Assembly (NCBI GenBank): GCA_947086625.1
Contig: CAMTZV010000087.1
Span: 1-6,656 of the forward strand
Direction of reading: 5' to 3'
Length of the DNA stretch: 6,656 nucleotides
Origin: an uncultured bacterium
GTDB lineage: Bacteria > Bacillota > Clostridia > Lachnospirales > Lachnospiraceae
The position numbers and the translations under genes were made by a program. The notes below the pieces were generated by a model that searched no databases, was not told where the DNA came from, and was given only the letters and a program-made list of their open reading frames with translations. Position 1 is the first letter of the stretch, and each line of letters starts with the position of its first letter. Positions 1-4,538 of the stretch are shown here, piece after piece.

Positions 1-1
1 G

Positions 2-79
2 ATGGAAGATGCGAAAAGGGCAACGGAGGACCAGGAATACAGAAACAAGCTGCTTGGGGAAATATTTGGAAACAAATGA
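2..79 (+). CDS. C-terminal end of an unidentified protein (partial, 5' end outside window)
   Basis: An open frame enters from the left edge and stops with TGA at 77-79, giving 25 residues that begin MEDAKRATEDQEYRN and end LLGEIFGNK. The tail is charged and probably helical. The first visible codon happens to be ATG, but no ribosome binding site can be seen before it, so I read this as the 3' end of a longer gene. It is too short to assign to a family. Similar charged tails occur on Rpn/PD-(D/E)XK proteins in Clostridia, but this is only a weak resemblance. The next credible gene starts 427 nt downstream. Confidence 0.55.
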   Translation: MEDAKRATEDQEYRNKLLGEIFGNK

Positions 80-506
80 CAGGCTCCGGAATGCTATTTA
101 TATTGGCGGGCACTAAAATTTGCCAACAGAGCCGACTTCACGAGCGCCAATACCTTGGAAAGTATGGAAAATGTATTCGCTCGTGAGTATAATAATGACG
201 CATAACGCAGAAAGATATGAAACGTCTGGCAGGGGCGCGTTCAATCTGTCTGGATGCAGGTTATGAGACAACCTCAAGAGCTTTTCTCGGTTATGGAACC
301 GAAGCTCTGAACTATTTTTGAACCAATTTTCAAAAATTTAGGTAGATTTACGGATGCCAATGGGAAAGCGGTAAATCTGCGGAACGTAGAAAAACAGGGA
401 TATGGAGGGAATTGCAGGGATATAAAAGCAGATATATCTGCAATCCCTTCGATGTGGATAGAGAAAAATACATATCACGTTTAAATTTCTGAGAGGAGAA
501 CAAAAC
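80..506. other. 427-nt gap with dyads and short open fragments, no supported gene
   Basis: No convincing gene is visible here. An ATGA overlap at 76-79 could start a 36-codon frame (76-186), and another 34-codon frame runs 217-321, but neither has a good ribosome binding site or a recognisable product. They may be decayed coding remnants. Inverted repeats seen are CACGAGCG (139-146) with CGCTCGTG (178-185), TTTTTGAA (315-322) with TTCAAAAA (329-336), and the hairpin at 407-447. I found no convincing sigma-A promoter for the gene at 507. The AGGAG at 494-498 is that gene's ribosome binding site. Confidence 0.5.
407..447 (+). other. Nested dyad or hairpin upstream of the 171-aa gene
   Basis: GGGAATTGCA (407-416) can pair with TGCAATCCC (439-447) with one bulged base. 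Inside this lies a perfect 14-bp palindrome, GCAGATATATCTGC, at 428-441. The two structures compete for the same 3' bases. The element ends 60 nt before the start codon at 507. It could be a DNA operator or an RNA hairpin in the 5' leader. No T-run follows, so it is not a usual terminator. Confidence 0.4.
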
Positions 507-1022
507 ATGCAGAAGATGACGTCGGCATACGCAAATAAGCTGCTGAAGAGTCTGGAGGAGGACAAGGCGTTCTGGGTGAACAAGGAGGAGACGTCAAGCA
601 CCTATGTAGCGGCGGTCAACGAGGAGCCGGTGATTCCCGAGTATGACTATGCCGAGGTTGCGGCGACCATTGAGGAGATCGACGAGAAGATCGCCGTGAT
701 CAAACACGCCTTAAACGTGTCAAATGCGAACGCAAAGGTGCAGGTTGGGGACGCCGAGATGAGCGTCGATACGATTCTGGTGCGCATGGCGCAGCTGAAC
801 CGGAGAAAAGCCGTGCTTGACGTGATGCGAAAGCGGCTCCCGAAGGCAAGGGAAGAGCAGAACTCCTATATGTCCAAAAATACGGTGCCGGAGTATCGGT
901 ACATCAACTATGATCTTGCGCTTATCAAAAAGGAGTACGAGCGTGTCTCGGCAATCATTATGGAGATGCAGATCGCGCTTGACAGGTATAACCAGACCGA
1001 GCAGTTTGAGGTAGATATTTAA
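507..1022 (+). CDS. 171-aa helical cytoplasmic protein, remotely DIP1984/septicolysin-like
   Basis: The function is unknown. The ATG at 507 follows AGGAG (494-498) with 8-nt spacing, which supports this start. There is no signal peptide or membrane segment. The protein is mostly helical and charged, with likely coiled-coil stretches near residues 48-74, 88-113 and 134-162. The order of motifs is an E-E-I-D-E-K-I helix, an N-x-x-N-A turn (residues 70-76), a short G-D-A-E hairpin followed by a helix with R-M-A-Q-L-N-R-R-K (93-101), then PEYRY-x-N-Y-D (128-136), and a final long helix ending in FEVD. The pattern of helix, asparagine turn, 'R.aqL', then 'EYrYvn.D' resembles the DIP1984/septicolysin family (itself of unknown role). 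I infer this from layout only and am not sure. It appears complete. The next supported gene, rtcB, lies 641 nt away beyond a terminator, so co-transcription is unlikely. Confidence 0.85.
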   Translation: MQKMTSAYANKLLKSLEEDKAFWVNKEETSSTYVAAVNEEPVIPEYDYAEVAATIEEIDEKIAVIKHALNVSNANAKVQVGDAEMSVDTILVRMAQLNRRKAVLDVMRKRLPKAREEQNSYMSKNTVPEYRYINYDLALIKKEYERVSAIIMEMQIALDRYNQTEQFEVDI

Positions 1023-1086
1023 AGCGTTCCGAAGCAGGGCGCAAAGGCTTATACTCCAGTTTGAAGGTTTTTGTTCAGGACTATGG

Positions 1087-1115
1087 TTGACCGGTTATTT
1101 GTTATCTGTTATATC
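1087..1115 (+). promoter_or_regulatory. Sigma-A promoter with extended -10
   Basis: TTGACC (1087-1092) matches the -35 consensus at five of six bases. It is followed by an exact 17-nt spacer and TATATC (1110-1115), with TG at 1107-1108 forming an extended -10 (TGnTATAT). Transcription would start near 1122. No gene starts close by: the next credible start codon is over 250 nt away, and the hairpin at 1219-1248 would end the transcript first. It is therefore either the promoter of a small non-coding RNA or the start of a long rtcB leader. Confidence 0.5.
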
Positions 1116-1121
1116 GAAAGG

Positions 1122-1260
1122 TTCATTGTTTTGGAAATCCGAGAATGAAAATTTTTAACGACCGCTCTGCTTGAAAACCTGCGGGAAGCCGCGGTGTGGA
1201 GGTACGGTTTGAAACACAGGCTGCGGGAGACGGTTGCCTTCCGCAGTCATTTTCGCTTTT
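1122..1260 (+). ncRNA. Candidate small non-coding RNA of about 140 nt
   Basis: This stretch lies between a plausible promoter (1087-1115) and a plausible intrinsic terminator (1219-1260) and holds no frame with a ribosome binding site. Internal pairing is possible: ACCGC (1161-1165) with GCGGT (1191-1195), and a GTTT-g-AAAC mini-hairpin near 1207-1215. I do not recognise any known RNA family such as 6S, T-box, RNase P or tmRNA. Alternatively it is just the 3' untranslated region and terminator of the upstream gene plus a weak promoter. The two ends are read from sequence and the RNA itself is inferred. Confidence 0.3.
1219..1260 (+). terminator. Rho-independent terminator
   Basis: GGCTGCGGGAG (1219-1229) pairs with CTTCCGCAGTC (1238-1248) to give an 11-bp stem with two G-U pairs around an 8-nt loop. 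A T-rich stretch with interrupted T-runs follows (1250-1253 and 1257-1260). The stem is strong and the T-tract is mediocre. It would end transcripts from the gene at 507 or from the promoter at 1087. Confidence 0.55.
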
Positions 1261-1292
1261 GATGGATCAAATAATTATACCACAAGTATAAT
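1259..1292. promoter_or_regulatory. Two adjacent dyads overlapping a perfect TATAAT
   Basis: TTGAT-gg-ATCAA (1259-1270) is followed by ATTATAC-cacaa-GTATAAT (1274-1292), a perfect 7-bp inverted repeat whose right arm contains a consensus TATAAT (1287-1292). No good -35 lies 16 to 18 nt upstream of it. The arrangement looks like an operator on a regulated promoter, possibly one needing an activator, for the rtcB leader. That role is inferred. AT-rich dyads also arise by chance. Confidence 0.3.
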
Positions 1293-1380
1293 GACAACGA
1301 CGCACTTTTGTGTTAAAGTACAAAATAGAAAGAAAAACAGGCCTGACAACGAAGAATACAGGCCAGGGAAAGGAAAAAAG

Positions 1381-1518
1381 ATGTTTACGATCAGCCAAAA
1401 AAGTTATCTGAATCCGGAAAGTCACAAACGTGCGCAGCTCGACAAAGAAGAGCGGAGCACTGACTTTGCGTGTGCAGATGAGATAAGGCTGAAACGAAAA
1501 GCTGTGATCAGAGAGTAG
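1381..1518 (+). CDS. Possible 45-codon leader ORF upstream of rtcB
   Basis: An ATG at 1381 follows AAAGGA (1369-1374) with 6-nt spacing and opens 45 codons, starting MFTISQKSYLNPESH and ending in a basic tail KRKAVIRE. The same frame is open further upstream to 1234, without a better start. There is no signal peptide and no recognised domain, and the composition is hydrophilic. Just upstream, GGCCTG (1340-1345) and CAGGCC (1359-1364) can pair. It lies between the dyads at 1259-1292 and the hairpin at 1568-1609, so it could be a leader peptide. Coding is not established and it may be a chance frame. Confidence 0.2.
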   Translation: MFTISQKSYLNPESHKRAQLDKEERSTDFACADEIRLKRKAVIRE

Positions 1519-1567
1519 GCTCACTGGGATTATCGGAAGGGAGCAGACTCGAACCATAGATTTTTAC

Positions 1568-1609
1568 AACCGCTTATCTTGTGTGGGGACGCAGGGCAGG
1601 CGGTTTTTT
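1568..1609 (+). terminator. Terminator-like hairpin or attenuator in the rtcB leader
   Basis: AACCGC (1568-1573) pairs with GCGGTT (1600-1605), and a run of six T follows immediately (1604-1609). The loop is long (26 nt) and can form little inner pairing, so the hairpin is weaker than a classical terminator. It ends only 54 nt before the rtcB start codon, and I see no promoter in between. If real, it would act as a conditional attenuator for rtcB rather than as the end of an upstream unit. Confidence 0.4.
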
Positions 1610-1663
1610 GTGTGAGCGACAGAGGGCTGCCTGGGCCGCAGTAGGAACAGAAAGGGAAAGAAA

Positions 1664-2878
1664 ATGAAAGCATTAGAGATCAGGGGAAAGGTAAATACGG
1701 CTCTTTGTTATGCAAAGGTCGTGGAGGATGAGGCCATCGAGCAGATCCGGCGCATGTGCGACTATCCGATGACGGAGGGGGCAAAGATCCGGATTATGCC
1801 GGATGTGCATTCCGGCAGAGGCTGCACAATCGGAACGACAATGACGATCAGGGATAAAGCTGTCCCGAATGTAGTTGGTGTGGATATCGGTTGCGGTATG
1901 TATACCGTAAATCTCGGGAAAGCGCAGATCGATTTTGAAAAGGTCGACGAGGCGGCGCATTATATTCCTTCCGGGAAAAATGTGTGGGAGGGGCGGCAGG
2001 AGCGCTTTGATTTGACGGCGCTGCGCTGCTACAGGGAACTGCGGGACTCCAAACGGCTGGAGCGCTCGCTCGGCACGCTCGGAGGCGGGAACCATTTTAT
2101 TGAGATTGACGAGGCCGCAGACGGCACAAGCTATCTGGTTATCCACTCCGGGAGCCGCAATCTCGGCAAGCAGGTGGCAGAGCTTTACCAGAAGCTTGCC
2201 GTAAACTTAAGCAGGGGCTATGGGGATTACCTTGAGAAGCGCGATGAGATCATCCGCACCTATAAGGAGCAGGGCCGCAGAAAGGAGATACAGGCGGAGC
2301 TGAAGCAGCTCCACTGGCAGGTATATGAGTCCGAGACGAGTATGCCGGAGGATTTGTGCTATTTATCCGGAAAATATCTGGAGGACTATCTGCACGATGT
2401 TGAGATCTGCCAGACGTTTGCAAGGAGAAACCGCGAGAGGATGGCGGAGATCTTGCTGGAGCGCACCGGGATGGCCGGGGGCGAGGCGTTCCACACGATT
2501 CACAATTATATCGATACGGACGAAATGATCCTGAGAAAGGGTGCGATTGCGGCTCATGAGGGAGAAAAGGTGTTAATCCCGATCAACATGAGGGACGGGA
2601 GCGTGCTTGCGGTCGGGAAGGGAAACCCGGAGTGGAACTACTCGGCTCCGCACGGCGCGGGGCGGCTGATGTCGAGGACGAAGGCGAAGAGCACCCTCAG
2701 CATGGAGGAGTACCGGGAGACGATGAAGGGCGTTTATACGACTTCGATTAACGAGCAGACGCTGGACGAGGCGCCGATGGCATACAAGTCTCTGGAGGAC
2801 ATTATCGACGTGATCTGGGAATCTGTCGATTTAATTGATATTATGAAACCAATTTATAATTTTAAGGCATCGGAGTAG
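1664..2878 (+). CDS. rtcB: RNA-splicing ligase RtcB family protein
   Basis: RtcB joins RNA 2',3'-cyclic-phosphate (or 3'-phosphate) ends to 5'-OH ends, using GTP and Mn2+ through a histidine-GMP intermediate, and repairs or splices RNA in the cytoplasm. The 404-aa length matches E. coli RtcB. Family motifs appear in order: MPDVHSGRGCTIG (45-57), VDIGCGM with D74 and C77, GTLGGGNHF with N143 and H144, IHSGSRNLG with H161, HTIHNYID with H280, RKGAIAAHEG (291-300) and APHGAGRLMSR with H330. By analogy with Pyrococcus RtcB, D74, C77, H144, H161 and H280 hold the metals and H330 is the guanylylated residue. All are intact. Residues 184-222 form a charged, probably helical stretch. AAAGGG (1651-1656), 7 nt before the ATG, supports the start. 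No archease, rtcA, rtcR or prfH gene is visible nearby, so its RNA substrate cannot be told from context. The long leader suggests transcriptional regulation. Confidence 0.95.
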   Translation: MKALEIRGKVNTALCYAKVVEDEAIEQIRRMCDYPMTEGAKIRIMPDVHSGRGCTIGTTMTIRDKAVPNVVGVDIGCGMYTVNLGKAQIDFEKVDEAAHYIPSGKNVWEGRQERFDLTALRCYRELRDSKRLERSLGTLGGGNHFIEIDEAADGTSYLVIHSGSRNLGKQVAELYQKLAVNLSRGYGDYLEKRDEIIRTYKEQGRRKEIQAELKQLHWQVYESETSMPEDLCYLSGKYLEDYLHDVEICQTFARRNRERMAEILLERTGMAGGEAFHTIHNYIDTDEMILRKGAIAAHEGEKVLIPINMRDGSVLAVGKGNPEWNYSAPHGAGRLMSRTKAKSTLSMEEYRETMKGVYTTSINEQTLDEAPMAYKSLEDIIDVIWESVDLIDIMKPIYNFKASE

Positions 2879-2909
2879 CGGCGCCGCACGCCGCTCCGGA
2901 GTGCCGGAG
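2877..2909 (+). terminator. GC-rich tandem hairpins at the rtcB 3' end, T-tract absent
   Basis: AGCGGCG (2877-2883) and CGCCGCT (2889-2895) form a perfect 7-bp stem starting inside the stop codon. CTCCGG (2894-2899) and CCGGAG (2904-2909) form a second stem with a 4-nt loop that shares its first two bases. A G-run rather than a T-run follows, so this is not a textbook intrinsic terminator. It may protect the mRNA 3' end or act with a termination factor. Confidence 0.35.
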
Positions 2910-2940
2910 GGGGGGACAGTTGAAAAAAGCAGGAAACTCC

Positions 2941-2969
2941 TTGCATATTTAGCAGGGAGATGCTATACT
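2941..2969 (+). promoter_or_regulatory. Sigma-A promoter with extended -10, upstream of the Rpn gene
   Basis: TTGCAT (2941-2946), a 17-nt spacer and TATACT (2964-2969), with TG at 2961-2962, make an extended -10 promoter (TGnTATACT). This is the best promoter match in the window. Transcription would begin near 2976, leaving about 245 nt of leader before the Rpn start codon at 3222. It lies downstream of the rtcB hairpins, so the Rpn gene probably has its own transcript. Confidence 0.6.
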
Positions 2970-2975
2970 TTCTCC

Positions 2976-3221
2976 AAAGCAAACGGTTCCCAGTGTATGA
3001 AGGGGGATATCTTTTCCATATTTAGAGGCGGCATGCGCTGCCTTGTCAAAGAGGTCTGAATCTGATTCTAAACGGAAAATCTTGCTTTTTATTCAAATTA
3101 TTTCATAGGGCGGGATTTTTCGTATAAACGGGTGTCTGATTTGAGGCGGGTACACTGCTGAATCAATGCCGGAGCTTTGCGTACATACGTGATCCTGCAT
3201 AAATACAAAGGGGGAAAACGT
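2976..3221 (+). other. Leader of about 245 nt before the Rpn gene
   Basis: This is the expected 5' untranslated region of the Rpn transcript. It contains a 20-codon frame at 2997-3059 (MKGDIFSIF...) and an overlapping 22-codon frame from 2960, neither with a convincing ribosome binding site. No riboswitch motif or terminator is recognised. The end carries AAAGGGGG (3207-3214), the ribosome binding site for the start at 3222. An alternative upstream ATG at 3177 in the Rpn frame has no such site. Confidence 0.35.
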
Positions 3222-4058
3222 ATGGGTGGCAACAGGGAGTACCGGAGTGACGTGTTCAGTCTGCTGTTCCGGGAAAAGCGGCGTGCATTGGAGCTGTACA
3301 ATGCATTGAACGGGTCGCATTATGACGATCCGGGGCAGGTTGAAACGGTGGAGCTGGGAAATGGCGGGATCTCGCTGAGCGTGAAGAGTGATGCGTCTTT
3401 TATTCTGGGCGCGAGCCTGAATATTTACGAGCATCAGTCGACTGTCTGCCCAAATATGCCGTTGCGCTGTCTGGTTTACTTTACGACGATTATTCACAGG
3501 CGGTATTGGGATAAGAATATTTTTGGGAGGACATTGCTTAAGATACCGGCGCCGCATTTTGTGGTTTTTTATAACGGAACGGAGGATGCGCCAGAGCAGT
3601 GCAGGCTCAGGCTGTCGGAAGCGTTTGGGAACAGAGTGGAGGAGCCGGAGCTGGAACTGACCTGTCATGTATATAATATTAATGAGGGCAGGAACCCTGA
3701 GCTGCTCACAAGGAGCCCGACGCTGCGGGATTATATGTATCTGATGGATCTGGTGCGGGAGTTTGATGCAAAGACGGGTCATGCTGATCTGGCAGGAGCG
3801 ATCGAGCTTGCGCTTAAGAAATGCATCAGGGAAAACGTGTTAAAAGACTTTTTGCAGGAGCATTACACGGAGGTGGTTAAGATGATGCAATGGGATTTTA
3901 CATTTGAACACCGGCTGGAGCTGGAACGCAAGGAAGGTCGCGAAGAAGATATCAGAAATATGTTGGCCCGCGACAAAACGCCGGAGCAGATTGCGGATTT
4001 CTGCGGCTATGATCTGGAGCTGGTCAAACGTGTGCAGAGCGGTATGGCGGATGTGTAA
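3222..4058 (+). CDS. Rpn-family recombination-promoting nuclease / PD-(D/E)XK putative transposase
   Basis: This belongs to the Rpn/PD-(D/E)XK nuclease group. E. coli RpnA-type proteins are divalent-metal-dependent DNA endonucleases that promote RecA-independent recombination and are toxic when active. The protein has 278 aa from the ATG at 3222, chosen because AAAGGGGG lies 7 nt upstream. An ATG at 3177 would add 15 residues but has no ribosome binding site. Family signals are the opening 'REYRSDVFSLLFREKRRALE' (residues 5-24, the usual 'D.vFr.LF.dk..lLeLYnaL' region), an acidic residue D57 in KSDASF, then NIYEHQST with E70 and Q72 and NMPLR, matching the core D...E-x-Q of this subgroup. These are followed by the conserved FVVFYNGTE (113-121) and the NINEGRN region near 152-158. 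The C-terminus has a charged EGREED stretch (238-243) and TPEQIADFCGYDLELVKRV (253-271), a likely helix-turn-helix-like tail. D57 sits where an 'ND' pair is usual. The gene is a single complete unit with its own promoter and no neighbouring transposon ends. It also contains an internal start at 3882. Confidence 0.88.
   Translation: MGGNREYRSDVFSLLFREKRRALELYNALNGSHYDDPGQVETVELGNGGISLSVKSDASFILGASLNIYEHQSTVCPNMPLRCLVYFTTIIHRRYWDKNIFGRTLLKIPAPHFVVFYNGTEDAPEQCRLRLSEAFGNRVEEPELELTCHVYNINEGRNPELLTRSPTLRDYMYLMDLVREFDAKTGHADLAGAIELALKKCIRENVLKDFLQEHYTEVVKMMQWDFTFEHRLELERKEGREEDIRNMLARDKTPEQIADFCGYDLELVKRVQSGMADV
3882..4058 (+). CDS. Candidate intragenic RpnS-like small protein (58 aa) inside the Rpn gene
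   Basis: Within the Rpn gene a perfect GGAGGT (3869-3874) lies 7 nt before an in-frame ATG (3882, residue M221 of the long protein); a second in-frame ATG follows directly. Translation from here gives the last 58 residues: MMQWDFTFEHRLELERK, the acidic-basic EGREED stretch, and the IADFCGYDLELVKRV tail, without the nuclease core (D57, E70, Q72). In E. coli, rpn genes are known to make such C-terminal short forms (RpnS) from internal starts, and these bind and block the full-length toxic nuclease. The site and frame are seen directly, and the function is inferred by analogy. The codons involved (ACG GAG GTG) encode ordinary residues, so a chance ribosome binding site cannot be excluded. Confidence 0.5.
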   Translation: MMQWDFTFEHRLELERKEGREEDIRNMLARDKTPEQIADFCGYDLELVKRVQSGMADV

Positions 4059-4119
4059 AGTGTGGGCAGACCAAAAAGGGAGGCATATTAGAAGGATACA
4101 AAGATGGAGCCGTCTGATG

Positions 4120-4149
4120 GCCCTCCGGGTTTATCATGATCTGGGGGGC
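4120..4149 (+). terminator. Weak terminator-like hairpin after the Rpn gene
   Basis: GCCCTCC (4120-4126) can pair with GGGGGGC (4143-4149) with one G-U pair, around a 16-nt loop that contains the palindrome ATCATGAT (4133-4140). Only TT and then CATAAAAAT follow, so there is no proper T-tract. It lies 61 nt after the Rpn stop and is the only hairpin candidate for ending that transcript. Confidence 0.25.
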
Positions 4150-4228
4150 TTCATAAAAATACCACAACATATAGTATATTCGGGCATTTTCAACAAAAAA
4201 TCACATAAAATCTGAGCTTTTTGGCATC

Positions 4229-4250
4229 AAGTTTACTATAAGTTTACCAT
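4229..4250. repeat. Tandem 11-bp repeat
   Basis: AAGTTTACTAT (4229-4239) is followed directly by AAGTTTACCAT (4240-4250), with ten of eleven bases identical. The 11-bp period places both copies on the same face of the helix, as in paired binding sites for a regulator. The role is inferred. Confidence 0.5.
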
Positions 4251-4277
4251 AAAAAACTTCAAAAAATTTCCGTCCAG

Positions 4278-4318
4278 ATATAAAGAAATCGTGAAATCAA
4301 CCGAAATATAAAGAAATC
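4278..4318. repeat. Spaced 13-bp direct repeats
   Basis: ATATAAAGAAATC occurs identically at 4278-4290 and 4306-4318, start to start 28 bp apart. The core GAAATC appears a third time between them (4293-4298). It lies about 35 bp upstream of the candidate -35 element at 4353. It could be a set of regulator sites. Low-complexity A-rich sequence makes chance similarity more likely, though a 13-bp exact match is notable. Confidence 0.5.
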
Positions 4319-4352
4319 TACACATGGGTGAGGTCTGCAATTTTGAAGGGAA

Positions 4353-4380
4353 TTGTCAGACAACAGGCCATTTTTAATAT
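4353..4380 (+). promoter_or_regulatory. Candidate promoter of the surface-protein gene with overlapping palindrome
   Basis: TTGTCA (4353-4358, five of six consensus bases), a 16-nt spacer and TAATAT (4375-4380, four of six) form a modest sigma-A promoter. The -35 lies within a perfect 11-bp palindrome, TTGTCAGACAA (4353-4363), which could be an operator. Initiation near 4387 would place the hairpins at 4392-4507 in the mRNA leader. Confidence 0.35.
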
Positions 4381-4386
4381 ACAATA

Positions 4387-4538
4387 TGACAGTTCGGCGC
4401 CGGGCCTGAACATACACAGATCATGTTTATGCCGGCTTTGGACGGTCATCGGATTTCAGCGACGCGGTTTGCCGCGGAGCATTCGGTATCAGGGCCGATA
4501 TCCGAATCAAAAAAAGCAAGCGAAAGGATGGCGGAATT
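4387..4538 (+). other. Hairpin-rich 5' leader of the surface-protein gene
   Basis: Three stem-loops can be drawn in the leader of about 150 nt. GTTCGG with CCTGAAC at roughly 4392-4411 has one bulge. CGCGG-tttg-CCGCG lies at 4463-4476. ATTCGGTATC pairs with GATATCCGAAT at 4481-4507 with one bulged A and a 6-nt loop. An A-run, not a T-run, follows the last stem, so it is not a terminator. The ribosome binding site AAAGGA (4523-4528) is left unpaired by these stems. I recognise no known riboswitch on this strand. It may be an mRNA-stability or regulatory element. Confidence 0.35.

Larger units (their letters stand above)
4059..4352. other. AT-rich gap after the Rpn gene, no gene
   Basis: No supported coding frame lies here; an open frame overlapping the Rpn 3' end in another phase (stop near 4215) is a shadow. 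The part from about 4150 to 4320 is much richer in A and T than the flanking genes and is A-rich on the + strand. It holds a weak hairpin (4120-4149), a tandem 11-bp repeat (4229-4250) and spaced 13-bp repeats (4278-4318). It may carry regulatory sites for the surface-protein gene. Confidence 0.5.

Noticed and set aside
139..185. An 8-bp inverted repeat, CACGAGCG/CGCTCGTG, as possible insertion-sequence or terminator arms.
   Set aside because: The 31-nt loop, absent T-run, absent target-site duplication and absent transposase leave nothing beyond a chance dyad.
1547..1555. ACTCGAACC, whose complement GGTTCGAGT looks like a tRNA T-loop.
   Set aside because: The flanking bases cannot form a full T stem, and no anticodon arm, D arm or acceptor stem is found around it on the minus strand.
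2997..3059. A 20-codon frame (MKGDIFSIFRGG...) just after the promoter at 2941-2969.
   Set aside because: It has no ribosome binding site and no recognisable peptide type; at this length it is expected by chance.
3093..3782. A 229-codon open frame on the minus strand opposite the Rpn gene.
   Set aside because: The + strand frame has clear Rpn motifs and a good ribosome binding site; the minus frame has neither.
2877..4150. Rpn gene with flanking hairpins as a possible complete mobile element.
   Set aside because: No matching terminal inverted repeats or target duplications were found on the two sides; Rpn genes called 'putative transposase' usually lack such ends.
4380..4505. Minus-strand sequence resembling a c-di-GMP-I (GEMM) riboswitch: GGCAAACC, then CAAAGCC, GGCATAAAC and GCCCGGCGCCGAA.
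   Set aside because: The conserved ACGCAAAGC core is replaced by CGTCCAAAGC, the first hairpin lacks the usual GAAA tetraloop layout, and the element would point leftward away from the surface-protein gene with no minus-strand gene to control. Probably coincidence; an RNA family-model scan would settle it.
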